Source: Arcobacter sp. UBA7394
Lineage (GTDB): Bacteria > Campylobacterota > Campylobacteria > Campylobacterales > Arcobacteraceae
DNA length: 42,727 nucleotides
NCBI GenBank assembly: GCA_002470185.1
Contig: DKNG01000260.1
Coordinates: 1 to 42,727, forward strand
Direction of reading: 5' to 3'
The position numbers were made by a program, and so were the translations under genes. The notes below the pieces were generated by a model. It did not search any database. It was not told the origin of the DNA and saw only the letters and a list, made by a program, of their open reading frames with translations. Of this stretch, positions 8,498 to 16,191 are shown piece by piece. Positions within the stretch are counted from its first letter, which is position 1. Each line of letters begins with the position of its first letter.

Positions 8498-9166
8498 TTA
8501 ACAACTCAATTCATTTTCAATTGCGCAAGCTGTTGTTGTTTTATTCCCAAAATTAAAAACATTCACATTAAAAACTCCCGGTTCACTCCCTGAAGAAATA
8601 TAATCTAAAACTTCCGTATCAGCCCACTCACTTGGATAATTCCAACCATTCCAATCATAACGCCACTCATTCCAACCAATACCTAACTCCTTAACATAAA
8701 TCCCATTATCTGACAATAACTTTCCAACATTTCTCCCAGTCATACAACTAGAACTATAACAATAAACTACTGTTTCCTTCCCATTATTTTCTAATGCTCT
8801 AAAAGCACTAACAATTCTTTCCTCATCTGTAACATTTGTATAATTTAAAGATAACTTCTCATTAATAGATAACGCAACAGGAATATTAATTGCAGAAATA
8901 ATATGCTCTTCCTCATACTCACTAATTAACCTCAAATCAACCAAATTATACTTATAACTATCTCCTTTCATAATATCCTTTCTCACATGATGAGGAGAAA
9001 CTAAAGTTGCCGTCTCAACAGCATAATAATCCCTAATTAAATCTTCCTGACTCTTTTCTAAATCATTAATATAATAATTTAACATAACCTGACTAGACAA
9101 AATCCCAAAAAAAGCTCCAAAAATTGAAGCCCATAAAAAAACTTTAAACGTTGTTTTTGTTTTCAT
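8498..9166 (-). CDS. Membrane-anchored rhodanese-domain protein
   Basis: 222 aa. An N-terminal helix (about 9-29, VFLWASIFGAFFGILSSQVML) anchors it, with the domain outside. Rhodanese features: YNLVDLRLISEYEEEHIISAINIP (CDC25-like DxR with the E-x-x-x-H-I motif), then VVYCYSSSCMTGRNVGKLL, where the first Cys of the loop is the likely sulfur-accepting residue, and VKELGIGWNEW near the end of the domain. The loop CYSSSCMTGR is longer than the usual CxxGxR and has a second Cys, so a disulfide or redox role rather than thiosulfate transfer is possible. Two more cysteines end the protein (TACAIENELSC). It lies between two giant pilin genes with its own TATA box at 9190-9197. Confidence 0.78.
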   Translation of the reverse strand: MKTKTTFKVFLWASIFGAFFGILSSQVMLNYYINDLEKSQEDLIRDYYAVETATLVSPHHVRKDIMKGDSYKYNLVDLRLISEYEEEHIISAINIPVALSINEKLSLNYTNVTDEERIVSAFRALENNGKETVVYCYSSSCMTGRNVGKLLSDNGIYVKELGIGWNEWRYDWNGWNYPSEWADTEVLDYISSGSEPGVFNVNVFNFGNKTTTACAIENELSC

Positions 9167-9189
9167 AATAAACTACTGAAATTTAAACA

Positions 9190-9197
9190 TTATAAAT
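9190..9197 (-). promoter_or_regulatory. TATA box of the rhodanese gene
   Basis: Minus strand ATTTATAA, centred about 27 bases before the ATG at 9166, within the short gap to the LamG pilin gene. Confidence 0.6.
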
Positions 9198-9213
9198 CTA
9201 ATTAAAAAAATTA

Positions 9214-10881
9214 CTATTTTACAATAATTGAAACTTCACTTAAACCATTTTTCCCACCAGTTAAAATATTATATTTTTCACCCTTATCTAAATTACAAGA
9301 AGACAAATCTATTTTATTTAAATCATCATTACTTAAACCCAAATCAACAGCTAAAAACTTAATCTCATCACTAGTTAAAACTTTATCATAAATTCTAACT
9401 TCTGAAATAATCCCTTCAAAAAAATTAGTCCCATATCTTCCAAAATTAAAAGAAGTTACTCCAAAAGTATTCATCTGAGGATAAGAAAAATTCCTATCAT
9501 ACTTCCCATAAAAATAAGACTTTGTCTCCATCGAAGTTAAATTAGCAGTTACAAAATAATTAGTAAACTCATTAACATCTGAAGTTTTATTTGATAAAAA
9601 TAAAGGAGTTCCATCCCCCCAATAAAAATTCATTCTTCCAGTTTGCCAATTATGAAAATTCCCAGCCCTAATTAAAAATAAAGAATTTCCTCCAGCCTCA
9701 TTTGAAAATAAAGGAACATTCAAATCTGTATACCTTTTAAAAATTATATTCACAGAAACATCATTAAAATTTCCCCAAGATTTATTTCCTAAATCAACAA
9801 AATCATCAACACCATCAAATTCCAATCCATCAGAATTAAAATCAATAAATTTTGCTTTTCTAAAATTATATAAATCTAAAATTTCACTTGAACTCAAAAC
9901 CTTTGAATAAATTCCAACCTCATCAATTAATCCATCAAATGCTCTGTGTTCCATATGCTCCTCAGAAGCACCAATAATTAAATTTCCAGATGAATTATAC
10001 AAATCATCTGAAAAATTTATAGATGAAGCTAATTCTCCGTTTAAATACATATTAGTTTTATTATTACCAAAAACAATAGTTCCATAATTCCAAGAATTAA
10101 GTGTGATATTTTTTTCTAAATTAAAAACATGATAATCACTAGTTGAATTTGAAACAGTAATTTGTATACTATTTTTAGGTTCATGAACATTTACAATAAA
10201 TTGAGTTTGACCAACATTAGTATTTCTATAATTTAAAATTCTACTATAATTATTCTCTCCAAAAGAATTAGGGTTAAACCAAAAAGATAAAGAAAAATCT
10301 TTCACTAAATCAAATGAAGCTGAATTATTAATTTCAATAAAATCATCAACTCCATCAAAACTATAACATCCATTACTTATGCACCTAGTATCAACCCAGC
10401 TAGCACCATTAACAATCCCATCATTTTCATAAGCTGTTAAATCATTAGCATCATTATTATCAAAATTTAAAATCATTCTAGAATTCCCAAATAATTTTCC
10501 ATCATGACCATTTCCTGAAAAATCTTTAATAATTCCATCATCAGTATTATCAAATTTCCAATGACCAACTAAATTACTAATCGAATCATTACTAACTGAA
10601 CTTGAAAAACTACAAACCTCATTCCCTAAACCATCTGTAACTTTTAATAAATCTATTTTAGAATTACCTGATGATTTTAAATATAAATTATCATTAAAAA
10701 TGCCTTCAACACTAGCTACTCCTGAACTTGAAGTTTGCCCCTCAACATCAACTAAAACAGAACTAGAAAAAGCCGTAAACCAACCTTGAAAACCAACCAC
10801 AGAAATAACAGCTACAACTAATAATAAAGCTGTTGCAACAACTGGACTTACAGCATTATTATTTTCAAAAAATCTTAACAT
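9214..10881 (-). CDS. Pilin-like surface protein with two nested LamG domains
   Basis: Secreted, 555 aa. The class III-type N-terminus is VSPVVATALLLVVAVISVVGF (from residue 11), preceded by FENNNA, which lacks the usual basic residue. The pilin beta domain starts at about 57 (VEGIFNDNLYLKS, GNEVC with Cys90) and breaks off near 103. It resumes only at the C-terminus (about 517 on, DDLNKIDLSSC with Cys529, ending SEVSIIVK), so the display module is inserted in the domain. Inside, LVGHWKFDNTDDGIIKDFSG opens one LamG. A second complete LamG (CYSFDGVDDFIEINN to LIDEVGIYSKVLSSSEIL) interrupts it, then the first continues (LEFDGVDDFVDLGN to EVRIYDKVLTSDEIKFL). LamG domains bind sugars or proteins. 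Adhesion is inference. Confidence 0.78.
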   Translation of the reverse strand: MLRFFENNNAVSPVVATALLLVVAVISVVGFQGWFTAFSSSVLVDVEGQTSSSGVASVEGIFNDNLYLKSSGNSKIDLLKVTDGLGNEVCSFSSSVSNDSISNLVGHWKFDNTDDGIIKDFSGNGHDGKLFGNSRMILNFDNNDANDLTAYENDGIVNGASWVDTRCISNGCYSFDGVDDFIEINNSASFDLVKDFSLSFWFNPNSFGENNYSRILNYRNTNVGQTQFIVNVHEPKNSIQITVSNSTSDYHVFNLEKNITLNSWNYGTIVFGNNKTNMYLNGELASSINFSDDLYNSSGNLIIGASEEHMEHRAFDGLIDEVGIYSKVLSSSEILDLYNFRKAKFIDFNSDGLEFDGVDDFVDLGNKSWGNFNDVSVNIIFKRYTDLNVPLFSNEAGGNSLFLIRAGNFHNWQTGRMNFYWGDGTPLFLSNKTSDVNEFTNYFVTANLTSMETKSYFYGKYDRNFSYPQMNTFGVTSFNFGRYGTNFFEGIISEVRIYDKVLTSDEIKFLAVDLGLSNDDLNKIDLSSCNLDKGEKYNILTGGKNGLSEVSIIVK

Positions 10882-10902
10882 AAAATTAAAACATCTAAAT
10901 TA

Positions 10903-10910
10903 TTTATAAA
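10903..10910 (-). promoter_or_regulatory. TATA box of the LamG pilin gene
   Basis: TTTATAAA on the minus strand, centred 25.5 bases before the ATG at 10881. Confidence 0.7.
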
Positions 10911-10946
10911 AATTATTCACTCAAAAAAAAATTAATTTAACTAAAT

Positions 10947-13130
10947 TTAACTAACACACGAACTATTAGTTTGAGTAAAAGTTACACCTGGCGTCCAAGC
11001 AGGATCTTTAGGAACACAATAATTAAAATCATTATTTGAAACATCTATAATACTAAGACTTGTCCAATTACTAGAACCTGTAAACTCATCTAAATTATTA
11101 TTATTTACATAAAAAGAAGTTAAATTACCATTTAAATTTTCCAAACCATATAAATTTTCTAATTGCATATAATCTAAAAATAATTGTTCAATAGAACCCC
11201 AATCAGGATAAATTGTAAAATTATCTAAATTATAATTATATTTCATATAAAGATAAGTTAAAGTTGTCCAATTAGGATCTAACACAATATTTTCAACATA
11301 ATTATAATTTTTCTGTATATTTAAAGTATGAATATTTGACAAAGTATTAGTAAAATTAACAAACTTAATTCTATTAACATCAAGATCCAAATGCACAACT
11401 GAATTAATATTATTAAAATTGACATCAAAACCAGTTAACTTATTATCCCCAATATTTAATCTAGATAATTTAGGTAAAGAATGTTGAAATGAAATTTCTT
11501 CAATATCATTATCCTCTAAAAGTAAATTAGATAAATTAACCAAACCTTCAAAACCCTCAATAGATTTAAAATTATTTCCCCAAGTAGATATTTGTTCAAC
11601 ATTTTCAGGATTTTCAAAACTAATCTTTACTGTTTTTCTTCTTAAATCCTCAGTCAAATTAAAATCAAAATTATCATGAACATCATAAAAGTGTGAAGCC
11701 GTTTTACCAGTTTCTAAAACCTCAACAGTAACATTAGTATTTAAACCAGTAAAAGGTTTAATTCCAAAAACAAAACTATCAACATAATTAGACCCTGTAT
11801 CAAAATAAATTAAAGTATCCTCAACATAATTTGGCAAATTACAAGAATCATCATCTTGAAAAATAGTTAAATCAACAGGAAAAGTGAAATTATATTTAAA
11901 ACAAGGTAAATTCGTATCCAACAAATCTAAACTTTGTAAATTTGTCCAATTATTTGAAATATCTAAACTATTTAAATTTTGATTTCCTGATATAGATAAT
12001 ACAGTTAAATTAACCCAATCCTCATTCAAATCAACACTATCTAAATTATTATACTCCAAATATAAATTAGTTAAATTATTCCATAAATTTAAACTAGAAA
12101 AAGAATTTAAATTATTACTACCTAAATTTAATTGATTTAATTTAGTCCAATAATTTGAACCCGTAAAAGAATTTAAATTATTATTAGCTAAATGCAATTG
12201 AGTTAATTCTGTCCAAGAATCATATCCAGTAAAAGAATTAATATTATTATAATTTAATCCCAAATACCTTAAACTAGTCCAATTAGAATAAATATTAAAA
12301 TTTAAAAGACCCTTACCATTTAAATTTAAAGTCTCCAAACCAGTAAATTCATCATTTAATTGAAAATCAATAACTTTAGTCGCAGGTAAAAATCTAATCG
12401 CAGAAATCTTTGAATAATCAACATTTACAATTTCAACAACTTTCCCCCTAATATCACTAGAAAATAAACTATTAAAATTATACATAACACCACCCCCTAA
12501 ATCATAACTAAATTGACTTAAAGTAATAGTAACATTCTCTCCAGTCTCTTTAACTCTAAAAGTAATATTAGTATTTGCATCAACTGCTCCAAATAAAGCC
12601 CGAGGGATAGAAACTTCATTAAAAATTATATACGGATATTCTGATTTAGCAAAATATAATCCGCTCAAATCAACCATTTGAGTTTTCTCAATAATTTTAC
12701 TATCTATTACAACCAAAATATCAGCAACACCAGAATCTACATTAGCTAAACAATATGACAAATCAATTTTATTAATCGAATTACTTGTCAAATTTTCAGA
12801 AATATTACAATCAACCTCATTAACACTAACTGAATTGATTTTACCTCCAACATTTCCATTAGATCTAATATATAATGTATTTCCATAAATACCATCAACA
12901 TCAGCTCCCCCTCCAAATGAAGAAGAAGATTGTGTTTCCACACCAACTAACAAAAAACCAGTAAAATTAGTAAACCAACCTTGAAAACCAACTACAGAAA
13001 TAACAGACACAACTAATAATAAAGCCATTGCAACAACAGGAGTTATTCCATTCTTTGAAAAAAACACAAATTTAGAACGAACTCTACATAAAGATTTTAT
13101 CACATATTTATTTTTAAATAAATTGAACAT
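10947..13130 (-). CDS. Pilin-like surface protein with leucine-rich repeats
   Basis: Secreted, 727 aa. The class III signal is FFSKNG then ITPVVAMALLLVVSVISVVGF. The shared pilin beta domain follows (GIYGNTLYIRS, VNEVDCNIS, NKIDLSYC). Then two copies of a unit made of a beta segment (TFRVKETGENVTITLSQF; VEVLETGKTASHFYDV) and a run of leucine-rich repeats. The first run has units of about 22 residues with a Trp at a fixed place, for example WTELTQLHLANNNLNSFTG and WTKLNQLNLGSNNLNSF. The LRRs resemble protein-binding repeats of internalin-like surface proteins. Start: a GTG at 13136 is in frame, but the ATG at 13130 lies 25.5 bases after TTTATAAA (13152-13159). The third giant pilin of the cluster; partner binding is inference. 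Confidence 0.78.
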   Translation of the reverse strand: MFNLFKNKYVIKSLCRVRSKFVFFSKNGITPVVAMALLLVVSVISVVGFQGWFTNFTGFLLVGVETQSSSSFGGGADVDGIYGNTLYIRSNGNVGGKINSVSVNEVDCNISENLTSNSINKIDLSYCLANVDSGVADILVVIDSKIIEKTQMVDLSGLYFAKSEYPYIIFNEVSIPRALFGAVDANTNITFRVKETGENVTITLSQFSYDLGGGVMYNFNSLFSSDIRGKVVEIVNVDYSKISAIRFLPATKVIDFQLNDEFTGLETLNLNGKGLLNFNIYSNWTSLRYLGLNYNNINSFTGYDSWTELTQLHLANNNLNSFTGSNYWTKLNQLNLGSNNLNSFSSLNLWNNLTNLYLEYNNLDSVDLNEDWVNLTVLSISGNQNLNSLDISNNWTNLQSLDLLDTNLPCFKYNFTFPVDLTIFQDDDSCNLPNYVEDTLIYFDTGSNYVDSFVFGIKPFTGLNTNVTVEVLETGKTASHFYDVHDNFDFNLTEDLRRKTVKISFENPENVEQISTWGNNFKSIEGFEGLVNLSNLLLEDNDIEEISFQHSLPKLSRLNIGDNKLTGFDVNFNNINSVVHLDLDVNRIKFVNFTNTLSNIHTLNIQKNYNYVENIVLDPNWTTLTYLYMKYNYNLDNFTIYPDWGSIEQLFLDYMQLENLYGLENLNGNLTSFYVNNNNLDEFTGSSNWTSLSIIDVSNNDFNYCVPKDPAWTPGVTFTQTNSSCVS

Positions 13131-13151
13131 ATCCACTAAACAAATGTATAG

Positions 13152-13159
13152 TTTATAAA
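13152..13159 (-). promoter_or_regulatory. TATA box of the LRR pilin gene
   Basis: TTTATAAA on the minus strand, 25.5 bases before the ATG at 13130; this spacing decides the start codon. Confidence 0.7.
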
Positions 13160-13208
13160 ATTAATTGACTCAAAATAAGAAATAATAAAAAAAATATAGT
13201 TAAAATAA

Positions 13209-14219
13209 TTAAATCAAAGAATTTTTACGCCTTAAATTTAATCCTTCTACAAGTAAAGTATCACAAACACCCTTTAATTGAGAATTTGTAACTGTATATA
13301 TAATAGACTTATCCCCTCTGTCAAATATATTATTAAACTTATCAACAGCACCATTTAAATTATTATCATCAGACATCATCTTCCTAAATAATAAAACATC
13401 CATAAAACTAGGTTTTTTAACAACATTTAACTTAAACTCACAACTCTCATCAGAATACAAAAATCTTCCTCCACCCCCATAAACTTTAACTCCTCTCTCA
13501 ACATCATACGGGGAAAGATTTTTATCACTCGTAACTAAAAAAGATCTATCATTTTTACAAATATTTGACTTTTTAACAGGCTCATTTGTAAAACTATAAA
13601 CATAAGCAACTCTATCTCTCATCCAAACATTCCCCCACAAATCCATTTCATTAAAATCAAAACCAGAATTAATTAAATCTTCAAACTCATCTAACGCACT
13701 CTCCAAAACAAAATGTGGTTTAACTCCAATAATATTTAAATCAAACAAAGACTTAGAAAATGGATCAATAACTGACAAATCCGTTCCAATAATAGATTTA
13801 GAAACCTCGCACATAGTTCTATCACAAGACACAATTAAAGTTTCAAGATTAGAATTTTTTTGAGCATAACTTTTAGCACACTCAACAATCTGTAAATCCT
13901 CATAACTTAAAGCAGTATCCGGATTTTTAATATACCTCTCCTGTAAACACCGACTATGTGCCTCATTTACCTCAAAAGAAATTTCACTATCACTTAAAAT
14001 ATTAGTTTTTTTAATTAAAGAATTAATAATATCAGCCTGTTTTAAAGTAACTTTAACTTTTGCATCTCCATTTTCATTATGTCTTAAAATAGAAGATAAT
14101 TCATTATAAATACTCTCAGAAGTAAAAATATTATCTGTTTTTTCTAAATCTAAAGTCCAAAACTCATTTCTACCAAATGCCAAATAAGCACAAGTATCTA
14201 CAAAATAAGATTTATTCAT
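13209..14219 (-). CDS. PIN-domain protein with unknown C-terminal domain (paralogue A)
   Basis: 336 aa. The first about 165 residues fit a PIN-fold nuclease: YFVDTCAYLAF (Asp8), SIYNEL (Glu40), YEDLQIVECAKSY (Asp108) and LIVSCDRTMCEVS (Asp133), four acidic residues in the order used for metal-dependent RNA cleavage. The remaining about 170 residues, starting GVKPHFVLESALDEFEDL and ending in TVTNSQLKGVCDTL, match no family I know but are conserved in the tandem paralogue downstream of 15249. No small antitoxin-like gene is next to it, so it does not look like a standard VapC pair. It has its own TATA box (14241-14250). Nuclease activity is inferred from motif order only. Confidence 0.65.
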   Translation of the reverse strand: MNKSYFVDTCAYLAFGRNEFWTLDLEKTDNIFTSESIYNELSSILRHNENGDAKVKVTLKQADIINSLIKKTNILSDSEISFEVNEAHSRCLQERYIKNPDTALSYEDLQIVECAKSYAQKNSNLETLIVSCDRTMCEVSKSIIGTDLSVIDPFSKSLFDLNIIGVKPHFVLESALDEFEDLINSGFDFNEMDLWGNVWMRDRVAYVYSFTNEPVKKSNICKNDRSFLVTSDKNLSPYDVERGVKVYGGGGRFLYSDESCEFKLNVVKKPSFMDVLLFRKMMSDDNNLNGAVDKFNNIFDRGDKSIIYTVTNSQLKGVCDTLLVEGLNLRRKNSLI

Positions 14220-14240
14220 AATATATTTTCAAAAAATATA

Positions 14241-14250
14241 GTTTATAAAA
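14241..14250 (-). promoter_or_regulatory. TATA box of PIN paralogue A
   Basis: Minus strand TTTTATAAAC, centred about 26 bases before the ATG at 14219. Confidence 0.65.
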
Positions 14251-14265
14251 TTTACTAAATCCTAA

Positions 14266-15249
14266 CTACTTTAAAATATTAGAACGTTTATGATATAAAT
14301 TTTCATAAAAACTTTTCCCAGCAACATTTTTTAACTGATCCCCAGTAATAGTATAAGCAATAGAATCCATTCCCTTTCTAAACTCCTTAACAATCCCCAT
14401 AACAGTTTGATTATACAACTGTAAATTCATTTTCCCCTTACTCAATCTTGACCTAACTAACTCAACTTGTTTTTTAGTTGGTTCCTTTTTTAAAATATTT
14501 AACTCTAAATTAAAACCATCAACAATTGGAAAAACTCCCCCACTTTTATACATCCTAACCATTCTCTCAGAATTATCAGCAGTGATTTGAGATGTATTTA
14601 CTAAATAAGATTTATTAAACCTATCTCTCTCTGACTCATTTGGAGAAAAACTATGAATATAACCAATATTATCTTTTAAAAATACATTTCCAAAAATATA
14701 ATCTTCCTCATTTTCAATTAAACTACTTAAATCAGACACAGCCTCCTCTAAAACAAAATGCGGTTTAATTCCCTTCGTCCCATTAAATAAAGCTTTAGAA
14801 AACGGTTCAATAACTTTTAAATTAGATCCTATAATTAAAGGCACAGAACTTGCCATTGTAACATCTCCAGTAAAAAGCAAAACATCTAAATCACTATTTA
14901 ACTTAGAAAAATTATTAGCAACCTCAACTAACTCGATATCTCTTTCCCCCATAATAGTATTAGGATTTTTAATTTGTCTTTGAACAATACTTCTCTTATG
15001 AGCATCATAAACTTCATCAGAAATTTCTCTATTAGAAACAACATTTGTAGAACTAATTAAATCATCTAACCTTTTTCTTTCAAAATTTCCTAATTTAACT
15101 TTTCCAGAATTTGGATTTGTAAGTGCATTCACCTCATCAATAATAGTTTTAGGAGTATATAAATCTCCACCAGCTAATGTAATTGTCCAAAATTCATTTT
15201 TAGCATACGCAACATAAGCACTACTATCTACAAAATAAGCCTTTTTCAT
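14266..15249 (-). CDS. PIN-domain protein with unknown C-terminal domain (paralogue B)
   Basis: 327 aa, tandem paralogue of the gene at 13209. Matching acidic residues are Asp8 (AYFVDSSAYVAYAKNEFW), Glu39 (TIIDEV), Asp104 (GERDIELVEVANNF) and Asp129 (VLLFTGDVTMASS). The C-terminal half shares GIKPHFVLEEAVSDLSSL, an I-H-S-F segment (GYIHSFSPNES) and YTITGDQLKNVAG with paralogue A. Both begin with the same core followed by N-E-F-W and T-hydrophobic residues, so the N-terminal domain is duplicated in full. Start: the longest frame begins at an ATG at 15270, but TTTATAAG at 15271-15278 predicts transcription from about 15249, where a second ATG (MKKAYFVDS) aligns exactly with the paralogue start. 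Target RNA unknown. Confidence 0.65.
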   Translation of the reverse strand: MKKAYFVDSSAYVAYAKNEFWTITLAGGDLYTPKTIIDEVNALTNPNSGKVKLGNFERKRLDDLISSTNVVSNREISDEVYDAHKRSIVQRQIKNPNTIMGERDIELVEVANNFSKLNSDLDVLLFTGDVTMASSVPLIIGSNLKVIEPFSKALFNGTKGIKPHFVLEEAVSDLSSLIENEEDYIFGNVFLKDNIGYIHSFSPNESERDRFNKSYLVNTSQITADNSERMVRMYKSGGVFPIVDGFNLELNILKKEPTKKQVELVRSRLSKGKMNLQLYNQTVMGIVKEFRKGMDSIAYTITGDQLKNVAGKSFYENLYHKRSNILK

Positions 15250-15270
15250 AGAAAAAAAAATGAATTTCAT

Positions 15271-15278
15271 CTTATAAA
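15271..15278 (-). promoter_or_regulatory. TATA box of PIN paralogue B
   Basis: TTTATAAG on the minus strand, 25.5 bases before the ATG at 15249; it overlaps nearly the whole extension of the longer ORF and argues against the start at 15270. Confidence 0.65.
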
Positions 15279-15347
15279 TGTAACTGATAGTAACAACATA
15301 ACTGAATTTAAAAAGAAGAAAATCTCAAAAAATAAAAATCTCAAAAA

Positions 15348-15410
15348 GTAAAAAAAGTAAAAAAAGTAAAAAAAGTAAAAAAAGTAAAAAAAGTAAAAAA
15401 AGTAAAAAAC
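15348..15410. repeat. 9-bp tandem repeat (GTAAAAAAA, seven units)
   Basis: GT occurs at 15348, 15357, 15366, 15375, 15384, 15393 and 15402, each followed by seven (last unit six) A residues. Upstream, AATCTCAAAAA also occurs twice (about 15321 and 15337), and downstream AAATTGATTAATA occurs twice (about 15427-15453). The stretch 15279-15488 holds no gene I can support; copy number may vary between strains or be an assembly-sensitive number. Confidence 0.85.
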
Positions 15411-15488
15411 AATATTTAAAAAAATAAAATTGATTAATAAAAATTGATTAATAATATTTTATTAATATCAAATTTATAAATTTTAAGT

Positions 15489-15986
15489 TTACTTATATTT
15501 AATTAAAGTTTGTAAATTATATCTATCTTTATCTGAAATATTTGAACCAAATTCATCATCTGACATACAAAATCTCATACAAGTTTCAGCATCATTAATT
15601 CTATCAACTAAATGTCCATAAGTTGAAATTTTAGACATAGACTTAGGAGCATCATTTAAATTTTTACCACAATGTGCATCTTTAAACTTAAATTTTTTTA
15701 AAACTGAATCAACAACTTTAATTTCATTTTCATCTAAATGTGCTAAATCCATAGCAAGAGCCAAAGAGTGATAACCTCTCTCATTAAAATCTTCTATAAA
15801 CCCAGAATTACCATTTAAAGATAAAATAACTGAATATCCTTCTGCTTTAGGATGATTACCTAAAACATTTCCAACTGAATCATATAATTTAATACCTGTT
15901 GGAACTCCATATGTTTGTTTCAAACTTTCTTCATCATATGTCTCAAAAAACTTTTCTTTTGTATCGTAAATATTTTTTAATACCAT
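15489..15986 (-). CDS. Protein of unknown function (165 aa)
   Basis: I do not recognise the family. It is soluble, with no signal peptide or membrane helix. The N-terminal half is MVLKNIYDTKEKFFETYDE then GVPTGIKLYDSVGNVLGNHPKAEGYSVILSLNG; the latter could be a small alpha/beta ligand-binding or PAS-like segment, but that is a guess. The C-terminal half is helical and contains four cysteines and three histidines (FKDAHCGKN, TYGHLVDR, AETCMRFCMSDDEFG), enough for a metal site. Start: an ATG at 16007 is in frame, but TATA-like CATTTAAAT (16014-16022) points to transcription near 15990, favouring the ATG at 15986. It is divergent from uvrB. Confidence 0.5.
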   Translation of the reverse strand: MVLKNIYDTKEKFFETYDEESLKQTYGVPTGIKLYDSVGNVLGNHPKAEGYSVILSLNGNSGFIEDFNERGYHSLALAMDLAHLDENEIKVVDSVLKKFKFKDAHCGKNLNDAPKSMSKISTYGHLVDRINDAETCMRFCMSDDEFGSNISDKDRYNLQTLIKYK

Positions 15987-16191
15987 TGTATAGTAACAAC
16001 TAATCATATTTAGTATTTAAATGTAAAAGATAAAAAAGTATAGTGAATAAAATTCTCAAATATTTACATACATATTAAAATAAAACAAAAATAAATAATT
16101 AAAATATATAGTTAAAATAAACAATTAAATTTTATAATTAAACAAAACAAATATAAAAAACAATAAATTCATAAAATTATATAATAAAAAA

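Noticed and set aside
15348..15410. Possible CRISPR array
   Set aside because: The repeat unit is 9 bp without spacers; there are no cas genes.
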